Source of the DNA: an uncultured Oscillospiraceae bacterium | GTDB taxonomy: Bacteria > Bacillota > Clostridia > Oscillospirales > Acutalibacteraceae | Assembly: GCA_902462665.1 (NCBI GenBank) | Contig: CABQCM010000133.1 | Location: forward strand, 1 to 5,228 | Direction of reading: 5' to 3' | Length of the DNA stretch: 5,228 nucleotides | Part shown: positions 1 to 5,228 of the stretch, one piece after another | How the letters are laid out: each line of letters begins with the position of its first letter | How positions within the stretch are numbered: position 1 is the first letter of the stretch | Notes under the pieces: model-generated | Told to the model about the DNA's origin: nothing | The model's input: the letters and a program-made list of their open reading frames with translations, nothing else | Database searches by the model: none | Position numbers and translations under genes: made by a program

Positions 1-1363
1 AGGCCTCGCGCAGCTCGCCGCGGTTGTACTCGCGCACATCATGACCGTCCACCTGAATGCTACCGTCCACCACATCGTAAAAACGCATGAGCAATTTCAC
101 CATGGTGGTCTTTCCCGCGCCGGTCGGGCCGACAATGGCCACCGTCTGGCCGGGGGCAACCTGACAGTTGAAGTCGTGAATGACAATCTGCTCGGGATGA
201 TACCCGAAGCGGACATGGTCAAAAGCGACCTCGCCCCGGAGATTTTCAATGGAGGCAGGCTGTTCAACCGTCTGGTCCTCCTCTTCCTCCCCTAGGAATT
301 CAAACACCCGCTCGGCGGCTGCCGCCATGGATTGCAGCATGTTGGAGACCTGCGCAAGCTGGGTGATGGGCTGGGTAAAATTGCGCACATATTGGATAAA
401 CGCCTGAATATCGCCGACCGAAATTGTCCCGCCAGCCGCTAAAATACCGCCGACAATGGCCACGGCGACATAGCCGAGATTGGAGACAAAGTTCATAATC
501 GGCATCATTAAGCCGGACAAAAACTGACTTTTCCAGGCCGATTCATAGAGCTTGCCGTTGGTGCGGTTGAATTCCTCCGTCACGGCTTCCTCGCGATTAA
601 ACACCTTGACGATGTTGTGGCCCGAGTAGACCTCCTCCACCTGCCCGTTGACGTCGCCGAGATATTTTTGCTGGGCGCGGAAATGCTTTTGGCTGATTTT
701 GACCACGATGCCCACAAAGATGGCCGACACTGGCAGAATGATAACGGCGATGAGGGTCATCAGGGGGCTGATGGTCAGCATCATGACCAAAACGCCCAAA
801 ATCGTGGCGATGCTGGTAATGAGCTGGGTCACGCTCTGATTGAGGCTCATTCCGAGGGTATCCACATCGTTGGTGATGCGTGACAGCACCTCGCCCACCG
901 TCTTGGATTCAAAATACCGCATGGGCATACGGTTGATTTTTTCGCTGATTTCCCGGCGCATACGATAGCAGATTTTTTGGGAAATGCCGGTCATAATCCA
1001 TCCCTGCACAAAGCTGAACAGGGAACTGATAGCGTAAATCCCCAGCACAAATAGCAAAATTTTTCCGATGTAGCCGAAGTCAATGCCGCCCGCGCCCGTC
1101 ACCTTGGCCACCAGGCCTTCAAACAGGGCGGTCGTGGCCTTTCCCAACACCTTTGGCCCCACAATGGTGAACACCGTGCTGCCCACTGCAAACAGGAGCA
1201 CCGCGACCACGCCGATTTTGTACCGACCGATGTAAGAAAGCAGCTTTTTGAGGGTTCCGCCGAAGTCTTTGGCCTTTTCGCCCGGCATCATGCCGCCGCC
1301 CGGGCCGCGCCCGCCGCGGGGACCGTGCGCATGAGGGGCGCGCGCCGTCTCTTTTTCGCTCAT
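1..1363 (-). CDS. ABC exporter half-transporter, second subunit (3' end cut by window)
   Basis: This is an inner-membrane exporter subunit with a fused permease and ATPase (type IV, MdlB/ABCB-like). I translated it by hand: 454 codons are visible and the frame is open at the window edge. Residues 1-35 are a Gly/Pro/Arg-rich cytosolic leader ending in MMPGEKAKDF. Membrane segments fall near 49-70, 101-124, 180-198, 200-222, 287-311 and 318-345. The TM1-TM2 loop is short, about 30 residues. SRITNDV (about 161-167) is the usual first intracellular-loop motif. The ATPase domain starts near 376, with A-loop Tyr388 and Walker A GPTGAGKTT at 412-420 (104-130). The Q-loop, signature, Walker B and switch are beyond the edge. 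The ATG overlaps the stop of the upstream transporter gene (ATGA) and has an AAGGTGAG ribosome site (1369-1376), so the two are probably translationally coupled. It is inferred to be the catalytically competent partner of a heterodimer. Substrate unknown. Confidence 0.95.
   Translation of the reverse strand, partial: MSEKETARAPHAHGPRGGRGPGGGMMPGEKAKDFGGTLKKLLSYIGRYKIGVVAVLLFAVGSTVFTIVGPKVLGKATTALFEGLVAKVTGAGGIDFGYIGKILLFVLGIYAISSLFSFVQGWIMTGISQKICYRMRREISEKINRMPMRYFESKTVGEVLSRITNDVDTLGMSLNQSVTQLITSIATILGVLVMMLTISPLMTLIAVIILPVSAIFVGIVVKISQKHFRAQQKYLGDVNGQVEEVYSGHNIVKVFNREEAVTEEFNRTNGKLYESAWKSQFLSGLMMPIMNFVSNLGYVAVAIVGGILAAGGTISVGDIQAFIQYVRNFTQPITQLAQVSNMLQSMAAAAERVFEFLGEEEEDQTVEQPASIENLRGEVAFDHVRFGYHPEQIVIHDFNCQVAPGQTVAIVGPTGAGKTTMVKLLMRFYDVVDGSIQVDGHDVREYNRGELREA
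1360..1363 (-). other. ATGA stop/start overlap between the two transporter genes
   Basis: On the minus strand the ATG of the second transporter gene (1363-1361) shares bases with the TGA of the first (1362-1360). With the AAGGTGAG ribosome site inside the end of the first gene, this is the classic layout for translational coupling, which would keep two subunits of a heterodimer near equal amounts. Confidence 0.9.
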
Positions 1364-3513
1364 TGTGCCTCACCTTCTTTCTCGCCAAGCTCCTTGGCGC
1401 TCAACTGGCTGCGCGCGATTTCCTGGTATGCCGCGCAGTCTTTCAAAAGCTGCTCATGGGTGCCGATGCCGGCTATCCTGCCTTCGTCGAGCACAATGAT
1501 CTGGTCGGCATGCAGAATGGTGGAAATACGCTGAGCCACGATGATGACGGTGGCGTCGCCCACCTTTTCGGCCAGCGCCCGGCGCAGAACCGCATCGGTC
1601 TTATAATCGAGCGCCGAAAAGCTATCGTCAAAAATGTATACGCGGGGATTCTTCGCAATGGCGCGCGCAATGGAAAGCCGCTGCTTCTGCCCGCCCGAAA
1701 CGTTGGTGCCGCCCTGCGCGATGGGGCTGTGATAGCCCTCGTCCTTTTGTGAAATAAAGTCGGCCGCCTGTGCAATTTCAGCCGCCTGCATCATCGCCTC
1801 ATCGGTGATATCGTCGCCGCCAAATTTGAGATTGGACGCGATATCGCCGCTGAAGAGCATCCCCTTCTGGGGGACAAAGCCGAGCAGGCTGTGCAGCTTA
1901 TGCTGGCTTAACTCGCGCACATCCACCCCGTCAATGGTAATCCGGCCGCCGGTCACATCGTAAAACCGGGGAATCAAATGCACGAGGGTCGATTTGCCGC
2001 TGCCGGTGCTGCCGATAATGGCAGTGGTTTTCCCCGGCTGGGCGGTAAAGTCAATGCCGGCAAGCACGTCGTCCTGCGCACCGGGGTAACGGAAGGATAC
2101 ATTCTCAAACCGCACGACCCCGTGTTCTTGCATCTGCGCGTCCTTGGGCTGCTCCGGATCGTTGATGACCGGCTCGGTGGCCAGCACCTCGTCGATGCGC
2201 CCGGCCGCGACGTTGCCGCGCGGCAGCATAATGGAGATCATGGTGATCATCATGAAGGCCATACAGATTTGCATGGTGTAGGTGATAAAGGCCATCAAAT
2301 CGCCCACCTGCAAATTACCCAGATCCACGCCCTTTGCGCCAAACCAGATAATCATGATGCTAATACCGTTCATCAAAAGCATCATCACGGGCATCATGAA
2401 GGTCATGACCCGGTTGGTGAAGAGCTGCGTACCGGTGAGATCGCGGTTGGCCGTGTCAAAACGCGCCTCCTCGTGCTTCTCCCGGCTGAAAGCCCGGATG
2501 ACCGGCACGCCGGTCAAAATCTCCCGGCTGACCAGATTCAGCCGGTCAACCAGCGACTGCATCCGTTTGAATTTCGGCATAGCGACGACCATCAGAGTCA
2601 GCACCACCACGGAAATGGCCGCTACCGCCACCCCGATAATCCAGCCCATGCCGGTTTTGGTTCCCGCCACCTTGATGATGCCGCCAATGCCCATAATGGG
2701 AGCGTACAGCACCATGCGCAGCACCATAACGATGACCATCTGCACCTGCTGAATGTCGTTGGTGCTCCTCGTAATGAGAGATGCGGTCGAATACTGGTCG
2801 AGCTCGGCGTTGGAAAAGGAGACGACCTTATGAAACACCTGGGAGCGAAGCTTAGTGGAAACCCCGGCTGCCGTTCGGCTGGCCAGTAGGCCGACGATGA
2901 CGGCGGCGGCAGCGGCGAGCAGGGTCACTCCCAACATTTTCGCCCCCACCGCGAGCATATAATCGGTTTGAATTTTGCCCGTATCCAGCCCGAGACTTTC
3001 ATATTCGGTCTTGAGAAAGGACACGGCCATCTGATCAATCAGGCTGTCGGACAACCCGCCCATCGACTCGAGCGCCTCGTCCTTGCGTGCGAGCAATTCC
3101 TGACGCTGAATCATACCGCCGGCCAGCGCCCCCTTGATCTGCACGAGGGAGCCGGGGTCGTTTGCGCGCATTTGGGAGACAATGACCATGGGCACACCGA
3201 AAATATCGTCTAGTTTCTCCCGCGTATCCGAATCAATCTTTTTTAATGTATAACGTCCTCGGCTGTCCTGTTCCAACGCGCCGGAAACGGTCTGTATTTC
3301 TTCCTCCGTCATAAACAGTTCCAGGTCGGCCAAGGTATCCGCACTGATTTCCAGCGGCACGGCCGAATCAATGCCGCCCTGCTGAATTCCCACGTCGACA
3401 ATGTTGCTGGTGTAGGACGGAAGCGACAGCTCGCAGTAGGCCTGCACAACCAGTAACAAGACGATGAGGATGACGGTGCCGACATTTTGTTTTAAATACC
3501 GAAAAATACGCAC
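1360..3513 (-). CDS. ABC exporter half-transporter, first subunit, degenerate ATPase site, large TM1-TM2 loop
   Basis: Complete 717-residue fused permease-ATPase of the multidrug/lipid/peptide exporter type. TM1 is about 13-33, followed by a hydrophilic stretch of about 36-185, then TM2 about 186-210, TM3 258-280, TM4 290-312, TM5 370-393 and TM6 405-430. TRSTNDI (248-254) matches the first intracellular-loop motif. The ATPase domain has A-loop Tyr476, Walker A GSTGSGKST 501-509, Q-loop Gln549, signature VSGGQ 605-609, Walker B VYIFDD 625-630, D-loop SALD 633-636 and switch region AQR with Gln661. Asp630 replaces the catalytic Glu and Gln661 replaces the switch His, the pattern of the non-catalytic half of heterodimers (TAP1 is a known case). 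It is longer than the usual 570-620 residues because of the loop. The start is GTG at 3513, with ribosome site AAAGGGGGAG 9 nt upstream. It lies 102 bp after the MarR gene and overlaps the next transporter by 4 bp. Substrate unknown. Confidence 0.97.
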   Translation of the reverse strand: MRIFRYLKQNVGTVILIVLLLVVQAYCELSLPSYTSNIVDVGIQQGGIDSAVPLEISADTLADLELFMTEEEIQTVSGALEQDSRGRYTLKKIDSDTREKLDDIFGVPMVIVSQMRANDPGSLVQIKGALAGGMIQRQELLARKDEALESMGGLSDSLIDQMAVSFLKTEYESLGLDTGKIQTDYMLAVGAKMLGVTLLAAAAAVIVGLLASRTAAGVSTKLRSQVFHKVVSFSNAELDQYSTASLITRSTNDIQQVQMVIVMVLRMVLYAPIMGIGGIIKVAGTKTGMGWIIGVAVAAISVVVLTLMVVAMPKFKRMQSLVDRLNLVSREILTGVPVIRAFSREKHEEARFDTANRDLTGTQLFTNRVMTFMMPVMMLLMNGISIMIIWFGAKGVDLGNLQVGDLMAFITYTMQICMAFMMITMISIMLPRGNVAAGRIDEVLATEPVINDPEQPKDAQMQEHGVVRFENVSFRYPGAQDDVLAGIDFTAQPGKTTAIIGSTGSGKSTLVHLIPRFYDVTGGRITIDGVDVRELSQHKLHSLLGFVPQKGMLFSGDIASNLKFGGDDITDEAMMQAAEIAQAADFISQKDEGYHSPIAQGGTNVSGGQKQRLSIARAIAKNPRVYIFDDSFSALDYKTDAVLRRALAEKVGDATVIIVAQRISTILHADQIIVLDEGRIAGIGTHEQLLKDCAAYQEIARSQLSAKELGEKEGEAQ
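1369..1376 (-). promoter_or_regulatory. Ribosome binding site of the second transporter gene
   Basis: AAGGTGAG on the minus strand lies 5 nt before the ATG at 1363 and inside the last codons of the first transporter gene. It supports the ATG chosen as start for the second subunit. Confidence 0.75.
2959..3408 (-). other. Extracytoplasmic insertion between TM1 and TM2 of the first transporter subunit
   Basis: This stretch encodes residues about 36-185 of the 717-residue transporter. It is hydrophilic and rich in Asp, Glu, Ser and Lys, with no hydrophobic run long enough to cross the membrane, and is flanked by clear TM1 and TM2. In a type IV exporter this connection faces outside and usually spans a few tens of residues at most; the partner subunit here has about 30. 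An extracellular domain at this position is known from one subunit of the Bacillus BmrC/BmrD exporter, so the idea has precedent, but I see no recognisable fold or motif. A role as substrate gate, lid or sensor is inference only. Confidence 0.75.
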
Positions 3514-3615
3514 GGTATCAAACTCCCCCTTTCAAAGAATACCATGTGTGATACTGTGTTAGCCCGGTTTTTACTCGTTCTACAAAAAATGAAAGCGACG
3601 CTCAGGTGACGTCAT
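3514..3615 (-). promoter_or_regulatory. MarR gene-transporter gap with one operator half-site, possible internal promoter
   Basis: These 102 bp separate the MarR stop from the transporter GTG. On the minus strand GCTAACACAGT (3563-3553) matches 10 of 11 bases of GCTAACACTGT in the operator beside the MarR promoter (plus strand 4085-4095). The second half of the palindrome is not conserved here. Possible promoter boxes upstream (CTTTCA, then TAAAAA after 16 nt, about 3594-3567) are poor matches to consensus. No clear terminator is visible, so read-through from the MarR promoter is the simplest way to express the transporters, with a second regulated start possible. Confidence 0.4.
3523..3532 (-). 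promoter_or_regulatory. Strong ribosome binding site that fixes the GTG start of the first transporter
   Basis: CTCCCCCTTT on the plus strand reads AAAGGGGGAG on the minus strand and ends 9 nt before the GTG at 3513. It is the only strong Shine-Dalgarno match near the beginning of the frame, and TM1 follows at the expected distance, so the GTG is very likely the true start. Confidence 0.85.
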
Positions 3616-4059
3616 TTACACCAAAGGCGGAGGCAGCGGCTCCTCGTCCCGAATTTGACGCAGACGATCCAGCAAACGAAGGAACTCGGTCGTATCCTCT
3701 TCCCCCAGAGAGCGCAGCATTTCCTGGATATAGCGGTGCACGGCCCTGCGCCGCTGCAATACCTTCTCCCGCCCCAGGGGGGTTAAGGTAACCAAGGTTC
3801 GCCGCCGGTCAGCGCTGTCGGTCTGCCGGGTAATCTCTCCCTTCGCCTCCAGGCTGTTGAGCGCGGCGGCGACCCGCGCCGTACTCGCCTGCATGGCGCC
3901 GCTCAGTTCACTGGGCAGCACCGGCCCCTCCCGATCGGTCAGGTAGTTGAGAATGAAGGTCTCTCCCTTGGGAAAATCGCTTAACTTTCGCTGCTCCGGC
4001 GTATGAAAAAAGCGAAACATCCGATCAATTAATTCCGACGCCGCCTGGGAATAGTCCAC
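3616..4059 (-). CDS. MarR-family transcriptional regulator
   Basis: Cytoplasmic dimeric winged-helix DNA-binding protein, 147 residues from the chosen start, the normal MarR length. Numbered from that start, the wHTH spans about 44-110. The recognition-helix region is STARVAAALNSLEAKGEI, and the wing DSADRRRTLVTLTPLG carries the family's D-x-R-R ... L-T pattern. The flanking helices that make the dimer interface are present on both sides (MDYSQAASELIDRMF at the start, EDTTEFLRLLDRLRQI near the end). The frame stays open to a GTG at 4092, but that codon sits at the predicted transcription start inside the operator and has no ribosome site. The GTG at 4059 has AAAAGGGGG 8 nt upstream and is preferred. 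Inverted repeats at its own promoter suggest autorepression, and the exporter pair follows 102 bp downstream, so it most likely represses an efflux operon until a ligand binds. The ligand cannot be read from sequence. Confidence 0.93.
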   Translation of the reverse strand: MDYSQAASELIDRMFRFFHTPEQRKLSDFPKGETFILNYLTDREGPVLPSELSGAMQASTARVAAALNSLEAKGEITRQTDSADRRRTLVTLTPLGREKVLQRRRAVHRYIQEMLRSLGEEDTTEFLRLLDRLRQIRDEEPLPPPLV

Positions 4060-4067
4060 GCCCTCTT

Positions 4068-4076
4068 CCCCCTTTT
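4068..4076 (-). promoter_or_regulatory. Ribosome binding site deciding the MarR start (GTG 4059)
   Basis: AAAAGGGGG on the minus strand stands 8 nt before the GTG at 4059. It lies inside the frame of the longer alternative start at 4092, which itself has no Shine-Dalgarno sequence and nearly coincides with the predicted transcript 5' end. This favours the 147-residue protein over the 158-residue one. Confidence 0.8.
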
Positions 4077-4085
4077 GTCCAAACG

Positions 4086-4110
4086 CTAACACTGTTAGGA
4101 ATTATAACAG
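4086..4110. promoter_or_regulatory. Inverted-repeat operator over the -10 box and transcription start (probable MarR site)
   Basis: On the plus strand three half-sites lie in a row: CTAACA (4086-4091), TGTTAG (4093-4098) and TAACAG (4105-4110). The first two form a perfect 13-bp palindrome with one central base. The second and third form CTGTTA-N7-TAACAG (4092-4110), a perfect 19-bp inverted repeat. The second arrangement covers the -10 box and the first covers the predicted start point, so a bound dimer would block RNA polymerase. Local autoregulation is common for MarR proteins. That this MarR binds here is inference. Confidence 0.7.
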
Positions 4111-4128
4111 CTTTTTTTCCAAAGTCAA
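4101..4128 (-). promoter_or_regulatory. Sigma-A type promoter of the MarR/exporter operon
   Basis: On the minus strand a -35 box TTGACT (4128-4123) and a perfect -10 box TATAAT (4106-4101) are separated by 16 nt, part of it an A-tract. Transcription should begin near 4095-4093, giving a leader of about 35 nt that contains the ribosome site used by the GTG at 4059. This is the best promoter match in the window and the only one clearly placed to drive the MarR and transporter genes. Confidence 0.85.
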
Positions 4129-4320
4129 CCACGTGGCAAGAAAGTTCACAAATCGTTTGCAAATGGGACTGGCCTTACCGGCGATTTTCAGTGCAATCAG
4201 CGTACCATCTCTTAACAAGGGGGAGCACGGTTGATCGGTGTAAAAACGGAGAAAAAGCAGTGTTGTCCTCATTGCCGGGCGGCAGCCCGTCCGCCTCGCC
4301 AGTCTCTCATTTTTACGATC

Positions 4321-4434
4321 AAAAGCTCCGAAGGACCTAGCTTGCGAGGCCAAAGGGCAGGATAGCCCCGGCCGTAGGCGAATGCCGAGAACGCCGCGAG
4401 CCGCCTTCGACCGCTAGCAGGCGCGTTGCCCCTT
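4321..4434 (-). ncRNA. Candidate structured RNA or relic, unassigned
   Basis: On the minus strand AAGGGGCA (4434-4427) can pair with TGCCCTTT (4359-4352), enclosing about 67 nt that hold further complementary pieces: ACGCGC with GCGGCGT (one bulged base), and CGGC with GCCG. The closing helix has a G-U wobble in minus-strand RNA, which would be an A-C mismatch in plus-strand RNA, so the minus orientation is favoured. A small stem (AAGC...TCC, TTC loop, GGA...GCTT) with four T follows at 4343-4321. No promoter was found, and it matches no riboswitch, tRNA, tmRNA, SRP, RNase P or 6S signature I know. High GC alone can give such pairings. Confidence 0.2.
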
Positions 4435-4474
4435 ATCAAGCGATGGGTATTCCGTCCAGGTGCGGCCCCCCCTC

Positions 4475-4519
4475 AAAACACTCTGCCGCCGGAGGGCTGT
4501 ATGGTCATCCCCCGGCGGC
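4475..4519 (-). terminator. Probable intrinsic terminator downstream of the unknown gene
   Basis: A perfect 8-bp stem GCCGCCGG/CCGGCGGC (4512-4519 with 4485-4492) extends by three more G-C pairs past one bulged base and closes a loop of about 12 nt. On the minus strand it is followed after 6 nt by TTTT (4478-4475). It starts about 55 bp after the stop at 4575. The gap before a short T-run makes it less than ideal, but the plus strand has no T-run next to the stem, so it fits the upstream minus-strand gene best. Confidence 0.5.
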
Positions 4520-4574
4520 GAATCAGTGTCTATTTTATGAGCGAGCGGTGGACTAGCGTTCTCCTCCCCGGGTC

Positions 4575-5228
4575 TCAGTCCACGGCGCATTCCGCAACCG
4601 TCTCGCCGTCATACAGCACGGTAATGCCGGTGTCGGACGGCTGCACCGAATACCGGGCAGGATCGTTGCCTTTGGCCTGCTGTACATTCTGGGTGGTATA
4701 CAAAATTTTGGTGCTCGTATCGGAGGAACGGTATACCCCCTCGGCATTGAGCTGATACAGCTCAACATACGCTTCCGATACCCCTTTTACCTGTGGATAA
4801 CGGGCAAAGCCGCACAGCTTGCCGTTGACCGCCATGAGCTGCTCCATTTGGGTGCGCATCTGCGCCCCTTTATCGTTGACACGCAGCTTCTGTACCTCAC
4901 TATCGGCGGAGGGCGAAACCCGATAAAGATAATTGTAACTGTCCGATTGCTCGATAAAATAAACATAGTCGTTGCAATAGGCCGCAGACAGAATGCGCTT
5001 GCCTTTGTCGCTCAAGCCGCAAATGCGCTCGGCCTCCCCTGTGGCGGGCGAACATAGATAAAGCTCGGCCTGACCCACAAGCAGGATATCCGCCTGTTCG
5101 GTATGGCCAATCGTATCCCCCGAAACCTGCATTGAGACCACCGACGGCGCTTCCTCCGAAGAGATGGGAGCCGTTCCTGCATCGTCCGCCGGTTTATTGC
5201 GAGCATACACCAAAGCCCACACGGCGAG
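4575..5228 (-). CDS. Unrecognised membrane-anchored extracytoplasmic protein (5' end cut by window)
   Basis: 217 codons are visible and the frame is open at the window edge. The GTG at 5222 lies inside a hydrophobic run (LAVWALVYA at the edge) and is probably not the start. That run followed by RNKPADD looks like the end of an N-terminal membrane anchor or uncleaved signal, then a Ser/Glu/Ala-rich linker of about 30 residues, then a beta-rich domain. Short pieces such as LYLCSPATGEAERICGL, YVYFIEQSDSYNYLYRVSP and YVELYQLNAEGVYR alternate aromatic-rich strands with turns, reminiscent of beta-propeller-like surface proteins of Clostridia (DUF5050-type). I cannot assign a family. Cys residues occur but pair in no evident way. 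The stop is TGA at 4577-4575, followed by a probable terminator, so it is likely a separate transcription unit from the MarR/exporter operon. A functional link to the exporter is not shown. Confidence 0.8.
   Translation of the reverse strand, partial: LAVWALVYARNKPADDAGTAPISSEEAPSVVSMQVSGDTIGHTEQADILLVGQAELYLCSPATGEAERICGLSDKGKRILSAAYCNDYVYFIEQSDSYNYLYRVSPSADSEVQKLRVNDKGAQMRTQMEQLMAVNGKLCGFARYPQVKGVSEAYVELYQLNAEGVYRSSDTSTKILYTTQNVQQAKGNDPARYSVQPSDTGITVLYDGETVAECAVD

Larger units (their letters stand above)
4093..4574. other. Non-coding interval between the unknown gene and the MarR gene
   Basis: These 482 bp contain no convincing gene. A possible 83-codon minus-strand frame (4353-4102) starts at TTG without a ribosome site, resembles no family I know and runs over the MarR promoter, so it was left out. 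What can be seen is a probable terminator (4475-4519), a run of seven C (4466-4472), a foldable GC-rich stretch (about 4321-4434), a small perfect hairpin CGGGC-GGCA-GCCCG (4276-4289), and the MarR promoter with its operator at the low-coordinate end. Between about 4129 and 4275 I see only two short palindromes (CCACGTGG 4129-4136, TTTGCAAA) of unclear meaning. Confidence 0.7.

Noticed and set aside
1119..1388. 89-codon minus-strand frame, Arg-rich, across the transporter junction
   Set aside because: It is an out-of-frame reading of the end of the first and start of the second transporter gene, with a basic composition that is an artefact of GC-rich codons.
1978..2889. 303-codon plus-strand open frame, His- and Asp-rich
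   Set aside because: It lies wholly antisense to the first transporter gene, has low-complexity His/Asp/Gly composition typical of a shadow frame, and no ribosome site or known motif.
3607..3614. TGACGTCA, a perfect 8-bp palindrome just after the MarR stop
   Set aside because: The match to a eukaryotic CRE is irrelevant in bacteria, an 8-bp palindrome is easily met by chance, and it does not resemble the TAACA/TGTTA sites.
3581..3614. Possible terminator between the MarR gene and the first transporter (GACG...CGTC followed by TTTTTT)
   Set aside because: The stem has only four pairs and the T-run begins 7 nt later, too weak to call a terminator.
4129..4136. CCACGTGG palindrome directly upstream of the MarR -35 box
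   Set aside because: It is a single 8-bp palindrome with no second copy and no known bacterial regulator match, so it could be chance.
4102..4353. 83-codon minus-strand frame between the unknown gene and the MarR gene
   Set aside because: It starts at TTG with no Shine-Dalgarno sequence, has no recognisable motif, and its 3' end runs through the MarR -35 and spacer.
4466..4472. Run of seven C as a possible phase-variable tract
   Set aside because: It lies after the stop of the unknown gene and outside any promoter, so a length change would have no evident effect.
4426..4755. 109-codon plus-strand frame over the terminator and the end of the unknown gene
   Set aside because: It is antisense to a coherent coding frame and passes through the hairpin, with no ribosome site or family resemblance.

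Overview
The window is a piece of bacterial chromosome with every supported gene on the minus strand. Three things suggest a Gram-positive Clostridia-type host, perhaps Oscillospiraceae-like: the moderately high GC, the strong GGGGG-rich Shine-Dalgarno sequences, and a MarR-ABC-ABC gene set with a glycine-rich leader on the second transporter. That placement is inference from gene style, not a search result.

Layout, in transcription order (high to low coordinate). (1) 5228-4575: the 3' part of an unrecognised, probably membrane-anchored extracytoplasmic protein, open at the window edge, followed by a hairpin plus short T-run (4519-4475) that may terminate it. (2) 4574-4093: about 480 bp with no convincing gene. 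It holds that terminator, a GC-rich stretch (about 4434-4321) that can fold into a closed RNA-like structure, and, at its end, a near-consensus sigma-A promoter with TAACA/TGTTA inverted repeats. (3) 4059-3616: a MarR-family winged-helix regulator, whose start is best placed at an internal GTG with a strong ribosome binding site. (4) 3615-3514: a 102-bp gap with one copy of the operator half-site and a strong ribosome binding site. (5) 3513-1360: a complete ABC exporter half-transporter (717 aa) with an unusually large loop between TM1 and TM2 and a degenerate ATPase site (Asp for the Walker B Glu, Gln for the switch His). (6) 1363-1: the second half-transporter, overlapping the first by 4 bp (ATGA) and cut by the window edge after Walker A.

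The likely unit is a self-regulated efflux operon. A MarR repressor sits on its own promoter and controls a heterodimeric type IV (ABCB/MdlB-like) exporter in which the first subunit carries the non-catalytic ATP site. The second subunit should supply the catalytic Glu and His, but those motifs lie outside the window. The substrate cannot be told from the sequence. I see no mobile element, CRISPR array, tRNA or rRNA. The operon type is well known. The less ordinary points are the 150-residue extracytoplasmic insertion, the operator layout and the foldable intergenic stretch.
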